Positions 16,766 to 17,233 of a stretch of 17,233 bases of DNA are shown here, piece after piece. Source of the DNA: Eimeria necatrix. Its lineage: Eukaryota > Apicomplexa > Conoidasida > Eucoccidiorida > Eimeriidae. The notes beneath the pieces are model-generated. The model saw nothing but the letters and a program-made list of their open reading frames with translations, ran no database searches and had not been told where the DNA came from. Both the position numbers and the translations under genes were made by a program. The stretch covers positions 2,694 through 19,926 of the forward strand of contig NW_013651745.1 of NCBI RefSeq assembly GCF_000499385.1, written 5' to 3'. Every line of letters starts with the position of its first letter. Within the stretch, counting starts at the first letter, position 1.

Positions 16766-17233
16766 GGCTGCCCCTGGCACACCAAGTCCAACGCGCCCTG
16801 AACACGCAGCAGCAGAACGCCCAACGCCTTCGCACCCAAACTACCCCAAAACCCTAAACCCTAAACCCTAAACTCCAAACCCTAAACTCCAAACCCTAAA
16901 CCCTCAACAACGCATGCATGCACGCATGCATGCATGCATGCATGCATGCGTTTGGGGTGTACGTACACCTCACCTTCTCTCTGAAATCGAAAAATGCCAC
17001 TCGATTACACAAAAGAGTTTTTCCTTCAATTGACCCCACAAACTCCGCCGCGAGTTCAAACCGCCGTCTTCCAGGGTTCTGCACAAACCCTAAACCCTAA
17101 ACCCTAAACCCTAAACCCTAAACTCCAAATCCTCACTCCTGGGCCTCTTTTCTGGCCTTCAGCCACATTTCGGTAAATTCGAGCAGCTCGAATTCCCCCT
17201 TCTTTAACTGCCACCGCAGACCCAGGAGTGAGG
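14634..17233 (-). CDS. Multi-exon gene, 5' partial; predicted single-pass membrane protein
   Basis: Exons, in transcript order: 17233-17137 (continuing or starting near the edge), 17078-16974, 16840-16308, 16157-16101, 15910-15792, 15574-15440, 15351-15298, 15210-15148 and 14687-14634, stop TAA. Splice signals are GTGAGG, GTGAGG, GTGAGC, GTACGA, GTGAGG, GTGGGC, GTTTTT and GTGAGA donors, and GTGCAG, GGGTAG, CCGAAG, GCGCAG, GTGCAG, GGTGAG, GCGCAG and CTGCAG acceptors. All phases agree (2,2,1,1,0,0,0,0), giving at least 404 residues. Typical segments are [39 protein letters not shown] and [17 protein letters not shown]. Exon 3 carries poly-Q, poly-S and Gly runs. Exon 8 encodes a membrane helix, [13 protein letters not shown], then DRREK and a charged 17-residue tail ([17 protein letters not shown]). 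A sequon NGT suggests a luminal or extracellular N-terminal part, hence type I topology. No family was recognised. An alternative donor at 15425 would shift the C-terminus and meet a stop early in exon 8. A 57-nt frame-neutral intron inside exon 3 is also possible. Confidence 0.75.
14688..15147 (-). other. Intron 8 of minus-strand gene, AT-rich with AAACCCT array
   Basis: Donor AAAAG|GTGAGAG, acceptor TTTTTTTATTTTGCTGCTGCAG. The telomere-like array is at 15108-15136. The rest (14700-15060) is a degenerate repeat of AAAAAAGAATTAAAATGGTA about every 60 bases. The downstream exon reads in frame into a charged tail and stop, which supports the intron. Confidence 0.7.
15211..15297 (-). other. Intron 7 of minus-strand gene with telomere-like array
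   Basis: CAG|GTTTTT donor and GTGCGCAG acceptor. About seven AAACCCT units (15235-15284) fill more than half of its 87 bases. Phase 0 on both sides. Confidence 0.65.
15352..15439 (-). other. Intron 6 of minus-strand gene with telomere-like array
   Basis: Array at 15359-15428 with AAACCCC variants at the acceptor end. The chosen donor is ATT|GTGGGC; the alternative is CGAGG|GTTTAGGG, in which the repeat itself supplies the GT. The acceptor GGGTGAG is weak. Confidence 0.55.
15575..15791 (-). other. Intron 5 of minus-strand gene with two telomere-like arrays
   Basis: Arrays at 15732-15788 and 15583-15652 (ending in AAGCCCT and AGGCCCT variants). TTG|GTGAGG donor and GCGTGCAG acceptor, phase 0. 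The 80 bases between the arrays could hold a frame-preserving 45-nt cassette exon (after CTGAG, before GTTTCC), but its signals are poor. Confidence 0.65.
15911..16100 (-). other. Intron 4 of minus-strand gene with two telomere-like arrays
   Basis: Arrays at 16044-16085 and 15920-15986. The donor is ACGG|GTACGA and the acceptor GAGCGCAG; one base plus two bases join as Gly. Between the arrays a very good acceptor, GGGCTGTTTTTGCAG, precedes 23 bases and a repeat-derived GTTTAG donor (15988-16010). Including that piece breaks the frame, so it is left in the intron. Confidence 0.65.
16158..16307 (-). other. Intron 3 of minus-strand gene with CAG tract and telomere-like array
   Basis: The GATTG|GTGAGC donor runs into a (CAG)n tract and then the array at 16177-16218. 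The acceptor is TTTTCCGAAG. Read through, the CAG tract gives poly-Ser and the frame closes soon after in TTTAGGG sequence, as expected for an intron. Confidence 0.7.
16841..16973 (-). other. Intron 2 of minus-strand gene: palindrome, TGCATGCA run and telomere-like array
   Basis: The donor GAAG|GTGAGG overlaps an exact GGTGTACGTACACC palindrome (16956-16969). A GCATGC run (16912-16950) and AAACCCT units with AAACTCC variants (16849-16903) follow, then the GGGGTAG acceptor. Two bases from the upstream exon and one from the downstream exon form Ser. Confidence 0.75.
16956..16969. promoter_or_regulatory. Exact GGTGTACGTACACC palindrome at a 5' splice site
   Basis: The palindrome begins within the six bases of the GTGAGG donor on the minus strand. 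It is intronic in the minus-strand gene and adjoins a TGCATGCA tract. Confidence 0.55.
17079..17136 (-). other. Intron 1 (visible) of minus-strand gene, 58 nt, mostly TTTAGGG
   Basis: GTGAGG, a short ATTTGGAG link, about five TTTAGGG units and TTTGTGCAG. It is of the same design as the 41-nt intron at 615-655. Phases on both sides agree (two bases plus one, Glu). Confidence 0.75.
17131..17233. repeat. 13-bp perfect inverted repeat at the right edge
   Basis: CCTCACTCCTGGG at 17131-17143 and its exact complement CCCAGGAGTGAGG at 17221-17233 enclose most of the first visible exon of the minus-strand gene. One arm contains the GTGAGG donor. Confidence 0.8.

Noticed and set aside
1..17233. Window as a chromosome end because of TTTAGGG/AAACCCT arrays
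   Set aside because: Arrays are short, in both orientations, separated by genes and mostly intronic; interstitial telomere-like repeats are known in Eimeria.
1..17233. tRNA, rRNA, transposase or reverse transcriptase
   Set aside because: No cloverleaf, rRNA-like sequence or recognisable mobile-element protein was seen by reading; this is not an exhaustive search.

Overview
The window reads as nuclear DNA of a coccidian apicomplexan, most likely an Eimeria species. The grounds are very dense CAG/CTG triplet tracts running through coding sequence and giving long Q, A, S and L homopolymers, many interstitial telomere-like AAACCCT/TTTAGGG arrays, GGGGCCCC-rich tracts read as Gly-Pro blocks, and small exons with GT-AG introns. 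The species cannot be fixed from the sequence alone. No prokaryotic, viral, tRNA, rRNA or CRISPR features were seen.

Layout. (1) 1-6716, plus strand: the 3' part of a large multi-exon gene. Six exons join in a consistent reading frame (168-330, 499-614, 656-691, 1168-2523, 2760-3068, 3393-6716; about 1767 codons visible), and the 5' end probably lies left of the window. (2) 6717-8797: intergenic DNA with simple repeats, TGCATGCA palindrome repeats, several CTTTCCGCG motifs and a 21-copy array of a GTGTACATACAGCTC unit that ends just before the next start codon. (3) 8798-11407, plus strand: an apparently intronless 869-codon gene for a predicted type II membrane protein with a Gly-Pro/Glu-Gly-Ala-Pro block and a Gln/Glu-rich C-terminus. 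(4) 11408-14633: AT-rich intergenic repeats, GGGGCCCC repeats with an exact 63-bp tandem duplication, and several copies of the palindrome GGTGTACGTACACC. (5) 14634-17233, minus strand: a second multi-exon gene that a simple ORF scan sees only as one 210-codon fragment. Nine exons can be chained with matching phases into at least 404 residues, ending in one transmembrane helix and a short charged tail; the 5' end runs off the right edge.

The main observation is that the telomere-like arrays are not scattered at random. All ten arrays in 15.1-17.1 kb fall inside the eight introns predicted for the minus-strand gene, and four of the five others lie in introns of the first gene, including a 41-nt intron made almost wholly of TTTAGGG units. 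The repeat carries GT and TTTAG in every unit, so it may work as an intron-forming or intron-tolerated insertion. A second signal is the dispersed 14-bp palindrome GGTGTACGTACACC, whose half-site is also the core of the array upstream of the middle gene. None of the three proteins could be assigned to a known family by reading; exon models are inferred from splice signals and phase and have no transcript support here.
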